Below are positions 44,371 to 52,960 of a stretch of DNA of 64,000 nt, one piece after another. Each line of letters begins with the position of its first letter. The first letter of the stretch is position 1. A model generated the notes under the pieces. The model was not told where the DNA came from, made no database searches, and saw only the letters and a program-made list of their open reading frames with translations. Source of the DNA: Methanobacteriota archaeon (lineage in GTDB: Bacteria > Myxococcota > UBA727 > JABDBI01); the NCBI GenBank assembly GCA_013288705.1, contig JABDBI010000001.1:1-64000 (forward strand), given 5' to 3'. Both the position numbers and the translations under genes were made by a program.

Positions 44371-45489
44371 ATGCACGGAACTGTGGCCATTGGCCATCGC
44401 CATTCCTACGCGAATAAAACTGCCTTTGTCCTCAATGCACACGCGAAGAGAGTCAGCGACTCTCTCGTCAGCCAGCTTGTCAATGTCATACCAACGGGCG
44501 ATTTGTTTTATTCACGCACTTTCGCTGACGCTGAAAATTATTATCGCACTGTACTTAGGCGTGGCTACGGCCAGGTGTTCAGCGGGGGCGGGGATGGAAC
44601 CATCATCAATACCATCAGCCTGCTGAAACGGATCGCCAAAGAAGAGGGCATTCACCAGTTGCCCCATATTGGCGTCCTCCGACTTGGTACTGGCAATGCT
44701 TTGGCCTCTATTGCAAGTGCTGGACGCCCATTTTCGGACGTCAACCACGTTGTGAGGGGTGGCAAATTTGACACACGGCCTCTTGATTTGATTGAATGCG
44801 ATAACGGGGGTTTTACCCCTTTTGCCGGCCTCGGCTACGACAGCGAGATTCTCGACGATTATATGCAGCTTAAAAAAGCACACGAAGGTACGGTACTTGC
44901 CCCGGTTGTCAAAACCGTGCTGGGATACCTTTGGGCTGGCATCATGCGCACTGCACCACGCAATTTCAAAAAAGAAACAAATCACATTCGGATCTTTAGT
45001 AAATCGGCCGCCTACAAAATGGTTTATATCGACGGAGAAGATCGCGAAATCAAAATACCAGCAGGGACTCTCCTTTTCGAAGGTCCAGCACCCGCCGTTT
45101 GTGTAGGCAGCATTCCCTACGTTGGATATGGCCTTAAGATGTTTCCCCATGTGGGCAAAAAAGACGGATTTATGCAGCTTCGCGTTTACGACGGGAGCAT
45201 TTGGTCGATCTTGATGCGTCTTTACCCGGGGGTTTGGAACGGAACTTGTCGGCATAAAAACCTGCATGACTTCCTGGTACAAGACGTTCAGATTGCATGT
45301 GAAAAGCCTCTTCCTTACCAGATCGCTGGCGATGTCATGGGCCTTCGCTCTTCAGTTTCTTTTAAAGCTGCTCCTCGCGCCGTCAATATGGCGGTGCTTG
45401 CACGATCGAAGCAAAAAGAGATTGGACGTGCTTCCCAGGTAGCACAAATTGGCGTTGTCGATTATAATCGAGCGTATGAATCGGCATAA
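44371..45489 (+). CDS. Diacylglycerol/sphingosine kinase-like lipid kinase
   Basis: 372 residues; AAAGGAAA precedes the ATG. DAGK catalytic domain: FVLNAHAKRV, then VFSGGGDGTIINTI (nucleotide-binding GGDGT) and GVLRLGTGNALASIA, followed by the lipid-binding half with PFAGLGYDSEILDDY. Members of this family phosphorylate diacylglycerol, ceramide or sphingoid bases; the lipid here is unknown. A 152-base AT-rich gap precedes it. It overlaps a lipoprotein gene and is two genes ahead of mlaE, suggesting a role in envelope lipids. Confidence 0.85.
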   Translation: MHGTVAIGHRHSYANKTAFVLNAHAKRVSDSLVSQLVNVIPTGDLFYSRTFADAENYYRTVLRRGYGQVFSGGGDGTIINTISLLKRIAKEEGIHQLPHIGVLRLGTGNALASIASAGRPFSDVNHVVRGGKFDTRPLDLIECDNGGFTPFAGLGYDSEILDDYMQLKKAHEGTVLAPVVKTVLGYLWAGIMRTAPRNFKKETNHIRIFSKSAAYKMVYIDGEDREIKIPAGTLLFEGPAPAVCVGSIPYVGYGLKMFPHVGKKDGFMQLRVYDGSIWSILMRLYPGVWNGTCRHKNLHDFLVQDVQIACEKPLPYQIAGDVMGLRSSVSFKAAPRAVNMAVLARSKQKEIGRASQVAQIGVVDYNRAYESA

Positions 45490-46000
45490 TCAAATTTTGC
45501 GCTGGATCTTATTGGCAGGCTTTTCCCTAAGTCTTGCGTCGTGTTACGCGAAAGGCACGTTGAAGAACGGGGAGTTTGTCGGCAAAAACGTGCAATATCA
45601 CATTGGCGCACCTGGTCCAGGTTGGCAGAAAATCAGTATCAAAGGTGCTGATCTTGCTTGGCTTCAGAAAGAAACCGGCTCCATCATACTGATTAACTCT
45701 TCATGCAAGAGTTCTGACGAAGCCCCTCTCGAAGCGTTGACCGCGCATTTGCTCATCGGCATGACCGAACAAGAGGTCATTGAACAGAAGCATATTCCCC
45801 TGTCCGATAGGGAAGCCCTAGAAAGTTTGATTACTGTGAAAGTTGATGGTGTGCCGCAAAAGATGAAAATACTGGTGCTGAAAAAAGACTACTGCGTCTA
45901 TGATATTGTGTTTTCATCACCCCCGGAGGCGTTCGACGCCTTGTTACCAGCCTATACTTCGGTGTTAGACCAATTCAGCGTGGCGGGGAAAAAATTATGA
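45476..46000 (+). CDS. Lipoprotein of unknown function in the mlaE operon
   Basis: 174 residues from ATG 45476, overlapping the lipid kinase by 14 bases. Signal peptide and lipobox SLASC. The mature part reads like a mixed alpha/beta domain (HIGAPGPGWQKISIKGADLAWLQ; ALTAHLLIGMTEQEVIEQ; KILVLKKDYCVYDIVFSSPPEAFDALL), which resembles lipoproteins that accompany MlaE-type permeases in myxobacteria. That resemblance is impressionistic. ATGA overlap with mlaE. Confidence 0.75.
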   Translation: MNRHNQILRWILLAGFSLSLASCYAKGTLKNGEFVGKNVQYHIGAPGPGWQKISIKGADLAWLQKETGSIILINSSCKSSDEAPLEALTAHLLIGMTEQEVIEQKHIPLSDREALESLITVKVDGVPQKMKILVLKKDYCVYDIVFSSPPEAFDALLPAYTSVLDQFSVAGKKL

Positions 46001-46842
46001 ATAGCTCAGACAACACCGAAAGCGAATCGCCTCCAGAAAAAGGGATCATTCCGCTTGCACCTCTTGAATTTGCGGGCAGCAAAGCGCTGTACTTTTTTCA
46101 GTACCTGGGTCAACTTGCACGACTCACTTGGTATTTTTTTCATCAAGCCTTAGTTCGACCGGTGGGCTTGTCAGAAATTCGCATACAGTGTGAGCAGATC
46201 GGTCTTCTTTCTTTGCCCATCGCCGCCATTACGATGCTCTTCGTTGGCTTGGTGTTTGCCTTCCAGTTTGGCATGACGCTACGCACAATGGGCGCCGTGA
46301 TGTATATCGGCAAAGTAGCCAGTCTTTCTGTAGTTCGCGAGCTTGGCCCCGCATTTACGTCGCTGGTGGTAGGCGGCCGCGTGGGCGCTGGCATGGCGGC
46401 TGAGCTGGGCTCCATGCGCGTCACCGAACAGATTGACGCCATCCGAGCACTCGGCGCTAATCCCTACAAAAAGCTGCTGGTCCCTCGTGTCATTGCGACC
46501 TCGCTCATGATGCCCATCGTCACAATCATTGCCAGCGTCGTCGGGATCTTCGGGGCCATGATGATTAGCTGGCTCGAATTCAATGTAAACCCTGTCGCGT
46601 TCTATAATTCCGCCGTGGCAACTGTCACACTCAATGACATGCTATCAGGTTTTTCCAAACCACTTTTCTTTGGTTTTGGCATTGCCGTCATCGGCTGTCA
46701 CCAAGGCTTTGAATGTGGCAACGGCACGGTTGGCGTTGGCCAAGCAACGACACGGGCAGTGGTAAATGTCTCTCTGATGGTCGTATTCGCCGACTTTGTG
46801 TTAACGCGTTTCTTTGCCATCTTACCCGACATAGGGCCTTAA
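45997..46842 (+). CDS. mlaE: MlaE family phospholipid ABC transporter permease
   Basis: 281 residues, six or so transmembrane helices. MlaE/YrbE signature: QIGLLSLPIAAITMLFVGLVFAFQFGMTLR, VRELGPAFTSLVVGGRVGAGMAAELGSM, VTEQIDAIRALGANPYKKLLVPRV and GCHQGFECGNGTVGVGQATTRAVV. Role: inner-membrane permease of the Mla lipid-trafficking system. The expected MlaF ATPase and MlaD substrate-binding genes are not adjacent. Its end overlaps the convergent porin by 4 bases. Confidence 0.93.
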   Translation: MNSSDNTESESPPEKGIIPLAPLEFAGSKALYFFQYLGQLARLTWYFFHQALVRPVGLSEIRIQCEQIGLLSLPIAAITMLFVGLVFAFQFGMTLRTMGAVMYIGKVASLSVVRELGPAFTSLVVGGRVGAGMAAELGSMRVTEQIDAIRALGANPYKKLLVPRVIATSLMMPIVTIIASVVGIFGAMMISWLEFNVNPVAFYNSAVATVTLNDMLSGFSKPLFFGFGIAVIGCHQGFECGNGTVGVGQATTRAVVNVSLMVVFADFVLTRFFAILPDIGP

Positions 46843-48626
46843 AACGCGATGCCACCAAAGAACTGAAAGGTGTAAACGTTTCTCGCCGTGCCAAACCCTT
46901 GAAATGCCCTGGCGCCAATTCCGGGAAATGAGCCGCTTGGGTCCTGTAAATGGCTCAAGCCATCAAATGGAACCAATAGCCCATATTGCGCCATCAAGTA
47001 GAGGCCATCTTCACTCTGATAAAAAACAGTGGCGTCAAATTCAAGCCCGAGAACATTGCTGTTTCCAGTCGTTGAACCCGCAAAATTGGTAAACGAAGAG
47101 ATAATTTCCCCTCGCACGCCTAGGTGATCTGTAAACATGTAACCAACATGCGGCCGGAAGTAGAATGCGTCGGATATTGTCCCCAATATCTCTCGGAACA
47201 AGAGCAAGTCGACTTGGTAGTTTGGATTGAAGCGAAAGTTGGTAATCAAATTATCGCCAGCGCGCCCAAATTGCTGGCCGTCCGCGTCGCCATAGTTGGG
47301 GCTTTTGTTGATCCCGGGACGAATTCCGAAACCCGGCGCCGTGTCGCCGGATGCCCAGCCAAGATCGAGCCCTACCTCGAGGCGGTTTTGCAAGAATCCG
47401 TAGCGCGATTTAATTGCAGCGCCGCCCTGCACAAGCCATATCTGCTGGTCAATTGGAGCCCATGCTTGTTCATCCCATACCTGATCTTGGGCATTACCAA
47501 TAAAACCAAAGATACCCGCTAGTTCTGCTTCGATGTGCAGCTTGTCCCATTGGACGCTGCCCCAGAGAGAACCGTATCCCGCTTGCGCATTACGATCGTT
47601 TAGAACTTTGCCGATCCTATAATCATTATTCGCAACCTTCGTCTGAAATTTGTCTTTTAGCTGGAATCGATAAGAACCCATCACGCCGTAATTGACCACC
47701 GTGTTTCCATGTGCCAGCAGCGCTTTGATGTCCTTCTCTTTGTCCTTCTTGGCGATCGTAAGGTAAAATGAATAAACGTTGTCGGAAGGATCAAGGTCAT
47801 ATCTTTGACCATCTTCAACAGCCAAATAAGGCTGGCCATTGTCTCCGCCACTGCCCAAGCCACCACCACGCGCAACATCACCGACATACCCGATGGAAAA
47901 CGCTGGAATCACATAGTGCCCTAATACGCGCGACGCGAACAAAATACCGTCGATATTGTCCGTATAGTCATCGGTAATTTGGTTGCCGCCATTGAACAAA
48001 ATGCCCAACCCAAAATGCAGTGGCATGCGACCAAAACGAAGCTCTCCCACCGGCGTCGAAACTTCACCCCATAGACGCTTTACGAGCAAAGATCCGTAAG
48101 GGTTGTTGATGCCAACCAGCGGCGGCAATTCTGTGTTCGAGAGGAATGCGAGAGGATAAGTTGGGCTAAATCGGTCATTCCCGGCTAAATAAGCTGGCGT
48201 CGATCCCAAAACCAAATTATCAAACACATCTAGCGTGGCCTTGATGCGAATGTCCTCTGAAATATTCAGCGTCGGATCTACCCGCAGACGCATGTTGCCC
48301 GAAAAAAGCACGTGGGAGCGCGCGGAGGAGGGAACATTGTTATCATTGTAGGCTAAATAGGATTCTGGCGGCGGGCACATCGAGGTCCCGCGACCAAGGG
48401 GGGCGCTGGGGATCAGCCCGGGTGGTATGAACGTGCTCAGATCACAGCCGTTCATCAGATTAAAACGCAAACGAAAATAACCATCAAGCTCGACGAAGTT
48501 GAGTTTGGGCTTTGTCTCCTGTTCCCATTCTTTTCCCTCCGCCAGCTGAGTCTCAGCCGCAGCGCCCATCGAGATAACAATCAAAGGCAAAAAAAATACG
48601 ATGATCCGACGATAGACAAATTGCAT
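46839..48626 (-). CDS. Large outer-membrane beta-barrel (porin-like) protein
   Basis: 595 residues. Signal peptide cleaving near AAA-ETQ. The mature part is strand-rich and aromatic: LDGYFRLRFNL, LFSGNMRLRVDP, IKATLDVFDNLVLG, VGELRFGRMPLHFGLGILFN, DNIDGILFASRVLGHYVIPAFSIGYVGD, FYFRPHVGYMFTDHLGVRGEIISSF and a C-terminal TFQFFGGIAF ending in Phe. It resembles large uncharacterised outer-membrane proteins of myxobacteria; I would not name a substrate. Downstream of a structured leader (48644-48695) and convergent with mlaE. Confidence 0.78.
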   Translation of the reverse strand: MQFVYRRIIVFFLPLIVISMGAAAETQLAEGKEWEQETKPKLNFVELDGYFRLRFNLMNGCDLSTFIPPGLIPSAPLGRGTSMCPPPESYLAYNDNNVPSSARSHVLFSGNMRLRVDPTLNISEDIRIKATLDVFDNLVLGSTPAYLAGNDRFSPTYPLAFLSNTELPPLVGINNPYGSLLVKRLWGEVSTPVGELRFGRMPLHFGLGILFNGGNQITDDYTDNIDGILFASRVLGHYVIPAFSIGYVGDVARGGGLGSGGDNGQPYLAVEDGQRYDLDPSDNVYSFYLTIAKKDKEKDIKALLAHGNTVVNYGVMGSYRFQLKDKFQTKVANNDYRIGKVLNDRNAQAGYGSLWGSVQWDKLHIEAELAGIFGFIGNAQDQVWDEQAWAPIDQQIWLVQGGAAIKSRYGFLQNRLEVGLDLGWASGDTAPGFGIRPGINKSPNYGDADGQQFGRAGDNLITNFRFNPNYQVDLLLFREILGTISDAFYFRPHVGYMFTDHLGVRGEIISSFTNFAGSTTGNSNVLGLEFDATVFYQSEDGLYLMAQYGLLVPFDGLSHLQDPSGSFPGIGARAFQGFGTARNVYTFQFFGGIAF

Positions 48627-48643
48627 TATATCAACCTCAACAC

Positions 48644-48695
48644 TTCACAGATTGGCCTACATGCCGAAACCCTCTTCGTAAAGAGAGTCTGTGAA
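48644..48695. promoter_or_regulatory. Inverted repeat between porin and sigma-factor genes
   Basis: Perfect arms TTCACAGA (48644-48651) and TCTGTGAA (48688-48695) flank an inner hairpin CTCTT-CGTA-AAGAG (48672-48685). It lies in the only 162-base gap between the divergent porin (start 48626) and sigma-factor (start 48789) genes, just ahead of both. It could be an operator or a leader hairpin; no T-run follows. Confidence 0.45.
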
Positions 48696-48788
48696 CGCAA
48701 GGTAAAGTGACTTTGTAGCGCAACAAACCTAAAAGGACGGCGAACATATAGCAACCAAAGCCAACTCCGCCAAAAGAGGAGCTCTCCC

Positions 48789-49475
48789 ATGTTGCGTGAT
48801 CCACAGTTATTGCTTGCTTACCGAAACGGCAACTCAAAAGCCTTCGAAGCTCTTTTTGAGCGCTACGCCACACCACTTCGTCGTTTCCTGCAAGGCGGAT
48901 TTAGTTTTTCAAGCCAGGGAAAACTCTGCCGTTTTCGCGGTGCGGACTCCGGCATGGACGTCGATGGCTTGGTGCAAGAAACATTCGCTCGTGCATTTGC
49001 CAAAACCACGCGTGAAAATTACGACGGCGTGAGACCCTTCCAAACCTACTTGTTTTCCATTGCAAAAAATCTGGTGCTGCGCGAGTGCCACTACCGAGAA
49101 CGTTTGGTTTCCACCGATTACGTCGAGGAAAATGGCAACGATAAATCTGCTTTTTCTGGAACAACCGAGAGTCACATTGGCGAGAGCCCCGAGCGCAGAG
49201 CATCTAATAAGCAACTGCAACAGATTACCCAAGGGTTCATCGACACGCTCAATGCAGAAGAAAAAGTCTTTTTTTCCGTTCGCTTCGCCAAAGGCCTCAC
49301 CCAAGAAGCCACAGCAGAACGCATGAGCACAACCCGTGCACGCATAAAACTCTTAGAGAAAAACGTCCGACGCAGGTTTTTAGATGCGCTGCGCACCAGT
49401 GGCTACTTTTGCGACTACGTACCGAACCCACGCTGGAAGAGGCAAGCTCAGGACCTCAAAGTGGCGCACGGCTAG
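48789..49475 (+). CDS. Sigma-70 family (ECF-type) RNA polymerase sigma factor
   Basis: 228 residues, GAGGAG before the ATG. Region 2: FEALFERYATPLRRFLQ, MDVDGLVQETFARAFAK and FQTYLFSIAKNLVLRECH. Region 4: IDTLNAEEKVFFSVRFAKGLTQEATAERMSTTRARIKLLEKNVRRRF, a helix-turn-helix binding the -35 element. The region between 1.2 and 2.2 is enlarged (a GFSFSSQGKLCRFRGADSG insertion), and there is a basic tail of about 25 residues. No anti-sigma gene is adjacent; a membrane protein follows. Target genes unknown. Confidence 0.88.
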   Translation: MLRDPQLLLAYRNGNSKAFEALFERYATPLRRFLQGGFSFSSQGKLCRFRGADSGMDVDGLVQETFARAFAKTTRENYDGVRPFQTYLFSIAKNLVLRECHYRERLVSTDYVEENGNDKSAFSGTTESHIGESPERRASNKQLQQITQGFIDTLNAEEKVFFSVRFAKGLTQEATAERMSTTRARIKLLEKNVRRRFLDALRTSGYFCDYVPNPRWKRQAQDLKVAHG

Positions 49476-49504
49476 AATGGTCCACATTGCTTTTCACTGG
49501 TGCC

Positions 49505-49960
49505 ATGTTAAACGTATTCACGATGCAAAAAATGGCGCCAGATTGGAAAGCAAAATGCTGGGAGTGGTCCCTGCGCTATGGTCCCGCCGAGATCTGCGGA
49601 ACTATAACGGCTTATTTGGGCTTCTTTGCTGTTAACAGCCTTTTTGAACAGACAGTTATTTCAGCGTTTGGTGGCGCACTCTGCGAAAATCTCGGCTACT
49701 ATCTTATGATCTGGTGGATGAGACGAAAGACATCAGCGCAAACAACGACTCGCCTTTGCATCGAAATTCTAACCGAATTTGGCCCTAGTGAAATTCTCGA
49801 CAGCTTTTTGATGCGCCCGCTTTGCTTAGCACTTGGTGCGCATTGGTTTGGACCTGGCCTTGGCGTCCTGTTTGGCAAATTAGCTGGGGATGTGTTATTC
49901 TATATTCCAGTAATTGCTACCTACGAGTTTCGAAAAAGAAAGCGCGCTGCAGCCTCATGA
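49505..49960 (+). CDS. Small multi-helix membrane protein
   Basis: 151 residues from ATG 49505 (start uncertain; ATG 49523 is possible). Hydrophobic segments AEICGTITAYLGFFAVNSLF, ALCENLGYYLMIWW, ALGAHWFGPGLGVLFGKLAG and VLFYIPVIATYEF suggest three or four transmembrane helices, with a basic C-terminal tail. I do not recognise the family. It lies 29 bases after the sigma factor and could be its membrane partner (inference). Shares 40 bases with the convergent beta-lactamase-like gene. Confidence 0.6.
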   Translation: MLNVFTMQKMAPDWKAKCWEWSLRYGPAEICGTITAYLGFFAVNSLFEQTVISAFGGALCENLGYYLMIWWMRRKTSAQTTTRLCIEILTEFGPSEILDSFLMRPLCLALGAHWFGPGLGVLFGKLAGDVLFYIPVIATYEFRKRKRAAAS

Positions 49961-50922
49961 AAACTCACACGCAGGTGCTTAATTCCGGTCTTCTTGCCGC
50001 CATTTTGGTAGCGATTGGACAGTAAAATATAGACAGCCTGGCTTTGTGGATCAAGCCACAGCGACGTCCCTGTAAACCCAAGGTGCCCCACACTGCGCGG
50101 GGAAAGCGCATTGCCAGTGGAACCTCCGATTGAGACTCGGTCAAAGCCAAGGGGACGCTTTCCGTTGTGCGTCGCAAATTGTCGCACCAGGCCCGGCAAG
50201 CCCTGTTCGTTGCCACAGATTGCATCAAGAAAAAAACGCGCGGCGCTCTCGACGTCCTTTGCGCAGCCAAATAGGCCCGCATGCCCAGAGACGCCACCCA
50301 TTGCATAACAGTTTGCGTCATTGACATCGCCACGTAAAACTCTCTTGCGCCAAGGGCAGTAGTCTGTTGGCGCTACAAGCAACGGATCTGGATGAAAGGT
50401 CAGCGCTGTATTGCCATAGTGACGTTGAGCAACGTCGATAAATAGGACATCGAGCTTGTTGCCCAAACGATTTTGCAGCAGATCACCTAGCGCGATGAAG
50501 CCAAGATCAGAATAAACAACCTGCACGCCAGGCAAATTCGTTGGCTTTGTCGCCAATACCTGCGCCAGCACATCGTGCGGCGTGCGGCGGTAGAAGGGCG
50601 CCCAGGCGGGCAACCCCGACGTATGTTCTAGCACGTGCAGCACACTCACGCCCGGCCAACTAGGCCATGGCTTCTCTAAAATATCCAGCTTACCCAATTG
50701 GATCGCATGACAAGTTAAGAGTGTGGTGCATAGAACTTTGGTCAACGATGCAAGATCGTAGATCGTTTCGTCTGAAACAGCCTCTTGTGCACCATAGCCA
50801 AGTGTTCCCTTGACCAAGCGCAGAGCTTGCTCCTCAGCACCTGCCACGAAGATGTTTGCAGCCAATCCCGGCGTGACGCGCTCTTCCACAGCGCGTTGCA
50901 AAATCTGCTCTACTTCAACCAT
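49921..50922 (-). CDS. Serine beta-lactamase-fold hydrolase
   Basis: 333 residues from ATG 50922, overlapping ldcA by 8 bases. Beta-lactamase/DD-peptidase-like fold: DLASLTKVLCTTLL with the SxxK pair, VVYSDLGFIALGD with the Tyr-x-Asn-like YSD, and GHLGFTGTSLWLD with the HxG motif. This pattern is typical of class C/esterase-EstB type enzymes acting on peptides or cell-wall fragments. No signal peptide, so probably cytoplasmic. Co-transcribed with the LD-carboxypeptidase, which points to a murein-recycling role. Confidence 0.85.
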   Translation of the reverse strand: MVEVEQILQRAVEERVTPGLAANIFVAGAEEQALRLVKGTLGYGAQEAVSDETIYDLASLTKVLCTTLLTCHAIQLGKLDILEKPWPSWPGVSVLHVLEHTSGLPAWAPFYRRTPHDVLAQVLATKPTNLPGVQVVYSDLGFIALGDLLQNRLGNKLDVLFIDVAQRHYGNTALTFHPDPLLVAPTDYCPWRKRVLRGDVNDANCYAMGGVSGHAGLFGCAKDVESAARFFLDAICGNEQGLPGLVRQFATHNGKRPLGFDRVSIGGSTGNALSPRSVGHLGFTGTSLWLDPQSQAVYILLSNRYQNGGKKTGIKHLRVSFHEAAARFLFRNS

Positions 50923-51805
50923 AAATCTCTTCGCACACCTGCAACTGCGCCTCGTCTTCTTCAATTGTCAAACGCACTAAAGCACCAAAGGGAACCGCAA
51001 AATTGGGAGATTCATGCCCAACTGGCATGCCACTGAACACAGGCAGACCAAACGACGACAGGCGCTCCACACACACATCCATGGGCTTATCTGAATCGTG
51101 CTCCTGGCAGCGTGTCAAATGACCCACAATCACAGCCTTGACGCCATTCAACGCCTTGCTGTGATAAAGCTGCGTGAGCATGCGATCAATACGGTAGGGC
51201 CGCTCTCCGACTTCCTCGATCAGCAGAATACAGCCTTCCAAGTTCGGCATCGACGATGTGCCAATCAGGTGTGTCAAAACACAAAGATTCATAGCCACCA
51301 GGGGACCCATAAATTCGCTAGGAGCATGAGGTGGAACCAAATTTACGTGCAGGCGAGGGTACACAATCTCTTTTGCTCTCCCCGCAATAATTTTTTGCAG
51401 CACCGCAAACGAGGCCTCTGGCTCAGCGCTGAGACTGATGACACCCGGCCCGTGAATGCTCTTTAAACCATGTTGCCGCCACAGTTGCGCAAGCAATGCG
51501 CTTGCATCGGAAAAGCCGATAATAATTGGCAACGTCGCTGAAGAGCAGCGTAACTGCGGCAAGATGCGCGTCAATCCGTAGCCACCTCGAATCAGCCAAA
51601 CGATATCATCCTTTTGTGAAAGGGCTTTTTGCAGCTCCTCGAGGCGAACGGCATCAGACCCATTCAAATAGGCAGGCTCAGAAGCCCGCAAAGGTGAGCG
51701 GCTTACAATTTCATATCCGGCTGATTCCAAACGTTTAATTCCCTCTTCACAGGCTTTCATGGAAAACCCACTAGAGGGGGCAATGAGGTGTACTTTTTTC
51801 TTCAT
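50915..51805 (-). CDS. ldcA: LD-carboxypeptidase (S66 family)
   Basis: 296 residues. Cleaves the L,D bond to D-Ala in murein tetrapeptides during cell-wall recycling. Seen: HLIAPSSGFSM at the N-terminus, WLIRGGYGLTRILPQL, IIGFSDASALLAQLW with the catalytic Ser, SIHGPG, LLIEEVGERPYRIDRML with the catalytic Glu and GHESPN with the catalytic His. Cytoplasmic. First gene of a pair with the beta-lactamase-fold protein. Confidence 0.93.
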   Translation of the reverse strand: MKKKVHLIAPSSGFSMKACEEGIKRLESAGYEIVSRSPLRASEPAYLNGSDAVRLEELQKALSQKDDIVWLIRGGYGLTRILPQLRCSSATLPIIIGFSDASALLAQLWRQHGLKSIHGPGVISLSAEPEASFAVLQKIIAGRAKEIVYPRLHVNLVPPHAPSEFMGPLVAMNLCVLTHLIGTSSMPNLEGCILLIEEVGERPYRIDRMLTQLYHSKALNGVKAVIVGHLTRCQEHDSDKPMDVCVERLSSFGLPVFSGMPVGHESPNFAVPFGALVRLTIEEDEAQLQVCEEIYG

Positions 51806-51843
51806 TTTGCGCTTACCGGTCCGAGTCGTTAAATAATCATATC

Positions 51844-52044
51844 ATGAAGTTCACGGACGCCAAGCTGCGGGGACTGCTGCAAACCACTTTCGGGGATCTG
51901 ATCACGTCTGTCTTCGATAGTGCATATGAAGAGTTTGCCGACGTTTTTGTAGCCCGCAGGATTGCCGCCCGCATGCTGCTGCGCAAATTGCGTCGGCAAG
52001 AAAAACATCCTGAGAGTGTTGCCTACTGGGCAAAGCATGTCTAA
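51844..52044 (+). CDS. Small basic protein, unknown
   Basis: 66 residues: an amphipathic N-terminal part (DAKLRGLLQTTFGDLITSVFD) and a very basic C-terminus (RRIAARMLLRKLRRQEKH). No ribosome-binding site is evident before the ATG. No family recognised. It overlaps the next ORF by 8 bases and lies divergent to ldcA. Could be a spurious ORF. Confidence 0.42.
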   Translation: MKFTDAKLRGLLQTTFGDLITSVFDSAYEEFADVFVARRIAARMLLRKLRRQEKHPESVAYWAKHV

Positions 52045-52522
52045 AAGTTCAACTTGCCAAATTGATTTTGTCTCGGATAACTTATTTATGACGCAAATAC
52101 GAATTGTCAAAAACAGTGTTCCCGCACATGCACCTCAGCAGGCAGAGTTGCAAACGCCTGCTGTTGCACTTAGCACCGTTATCGATCATTTTGAGGCAGC
52201 AGACCAAAATAACTTGGCTACACAACAAAGGGGGGCACGAGCATCCCTCAATTGCGAGCCAGACCTGCAAACAGTGTTTTCCCTCTTCCTCGAAGAGAGA
52301 AGGAACAAGCCGAAGTCCTTTGTACTACGGCAAGCGCGCCAAGGGCCATCAATTGAAACCAAGAGCAATTGGTGGCAAGGGCTTGAAAACCGAGAACATT
52401 TGGCTCGACGAGCCAAGGGAGTTGTCGAGAACAAGCCTCTCAACACTCAGCTTTATAATTTGTTGTCTCTGATCGGCGGCAACGATCAGATTCACCAAAA
52501 GCTGGTCATTCAGCTCCCTTGA
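52037..52522 (+). CDS. Hypothetical hydrophilic protein
   Basis: 161 residues from ATG 52037 (a later ATG at 52088 is possible). Low in structure-forming pattern at first, then helical and charged (QTVFSLFLEERRNKPKSFVLRQA; LENREHLARRAKGVVENK; LNTQLYNLLSLIGGNDQIHQKLVIQ). No family, signal peptide or membrane segment recognised. Shares 17 bases with the convergent secreted-protein gene. Confidence 0.5.
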   Translation: MSKSSTCQIDFVSDNLFMTQIRIVKNSVPAHAPQQAELQTPAVALSTVIDHFEAADQNNLATQQRGARASLNCEPDLQTVFSLFLEERRNKPKSFVLRQARQGPSIETKSNWWQGLENREHLARRAKGVVENKPLNTQLYNLLSLIGGNDQIHQKLVIQLP

Positions 52523-52925
52523 TTTCGCTAAAGCCGTTTGGATTGAGCAGCTCAAAGCTATCATCACCCGCATGAGTCGCATATACCATAACCTTCTGTG
52601 AACCTCTCATGCGGTCTCTTTGCCCGGTATTCCCTGTCCACCCACCTTTGGGGAACTTACGCCAGTAGCCAACTCTGACCTCGCTACCTGTCATTAGAAA
52701 GTCTCCCTTCATAAGCATAGTCACCTTCACTCTGGCGCTATGAACTGTATCGGTTCCACCTCTAGATTGCACCTCCCGGCTGGTGTCCGAAATCACTTGC
52801 CCCGCGAATATGTGGGTAGACATGCTCCAACGTTGCTCTTCTGTGAGCGGCGGCACTGCGGCATGCCCCATGGCGGCAAAGATCATGGCGCCGATGGGCA
52901 ACATGAACAGATATCTTTTCAGCAT
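52506..52925 (-). CDS. Secreted protein of unknown function
   Basis: 139 residues from ATG 52925 (AGGAG eight bases upstream). Signal peptide MLKRYLFMLPIGAMIFAAMGHAA. The mature part is a compact, mostly beta protein (HIFAGQVISDTSREV; RVKVTMLMKGDFLMTGSEVRVGYWRKFPKGGWTGNTGQRDRM; VMVYATHAGDDSFELL) reminiscent of small OB- or SH3-like envelope proteins. No family recognised. Divergent from the phosphopantetheinyl transferase, with 35 bases between starts. Confidence 0.7.
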   Translation of the reverse strand: MLKRYLFMLPIGAMIFAAMGHAAVPPLTEEQRWSMSTHIFAGQVISDTSREVQSRGGTDTVHSARVKVTMLMKGDFLMTGSEVRVGYWRKFPKGGWTGNTGQRDRMRGSQKVMVYATHAGDDSFELLNPNGFSEIKGAE

Positions 52926-52960
52926 ATATTCTCCTAGGTATAATCGCCTGTCCAAACGAT

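Noticed and set aside
44512-45282. Minus-strand open frame of 256 codons
   Set aside because: Lies entirely antisense to the DAGK-like lipid kinase, which carries GGGDGT and a good ribosome-binding site.
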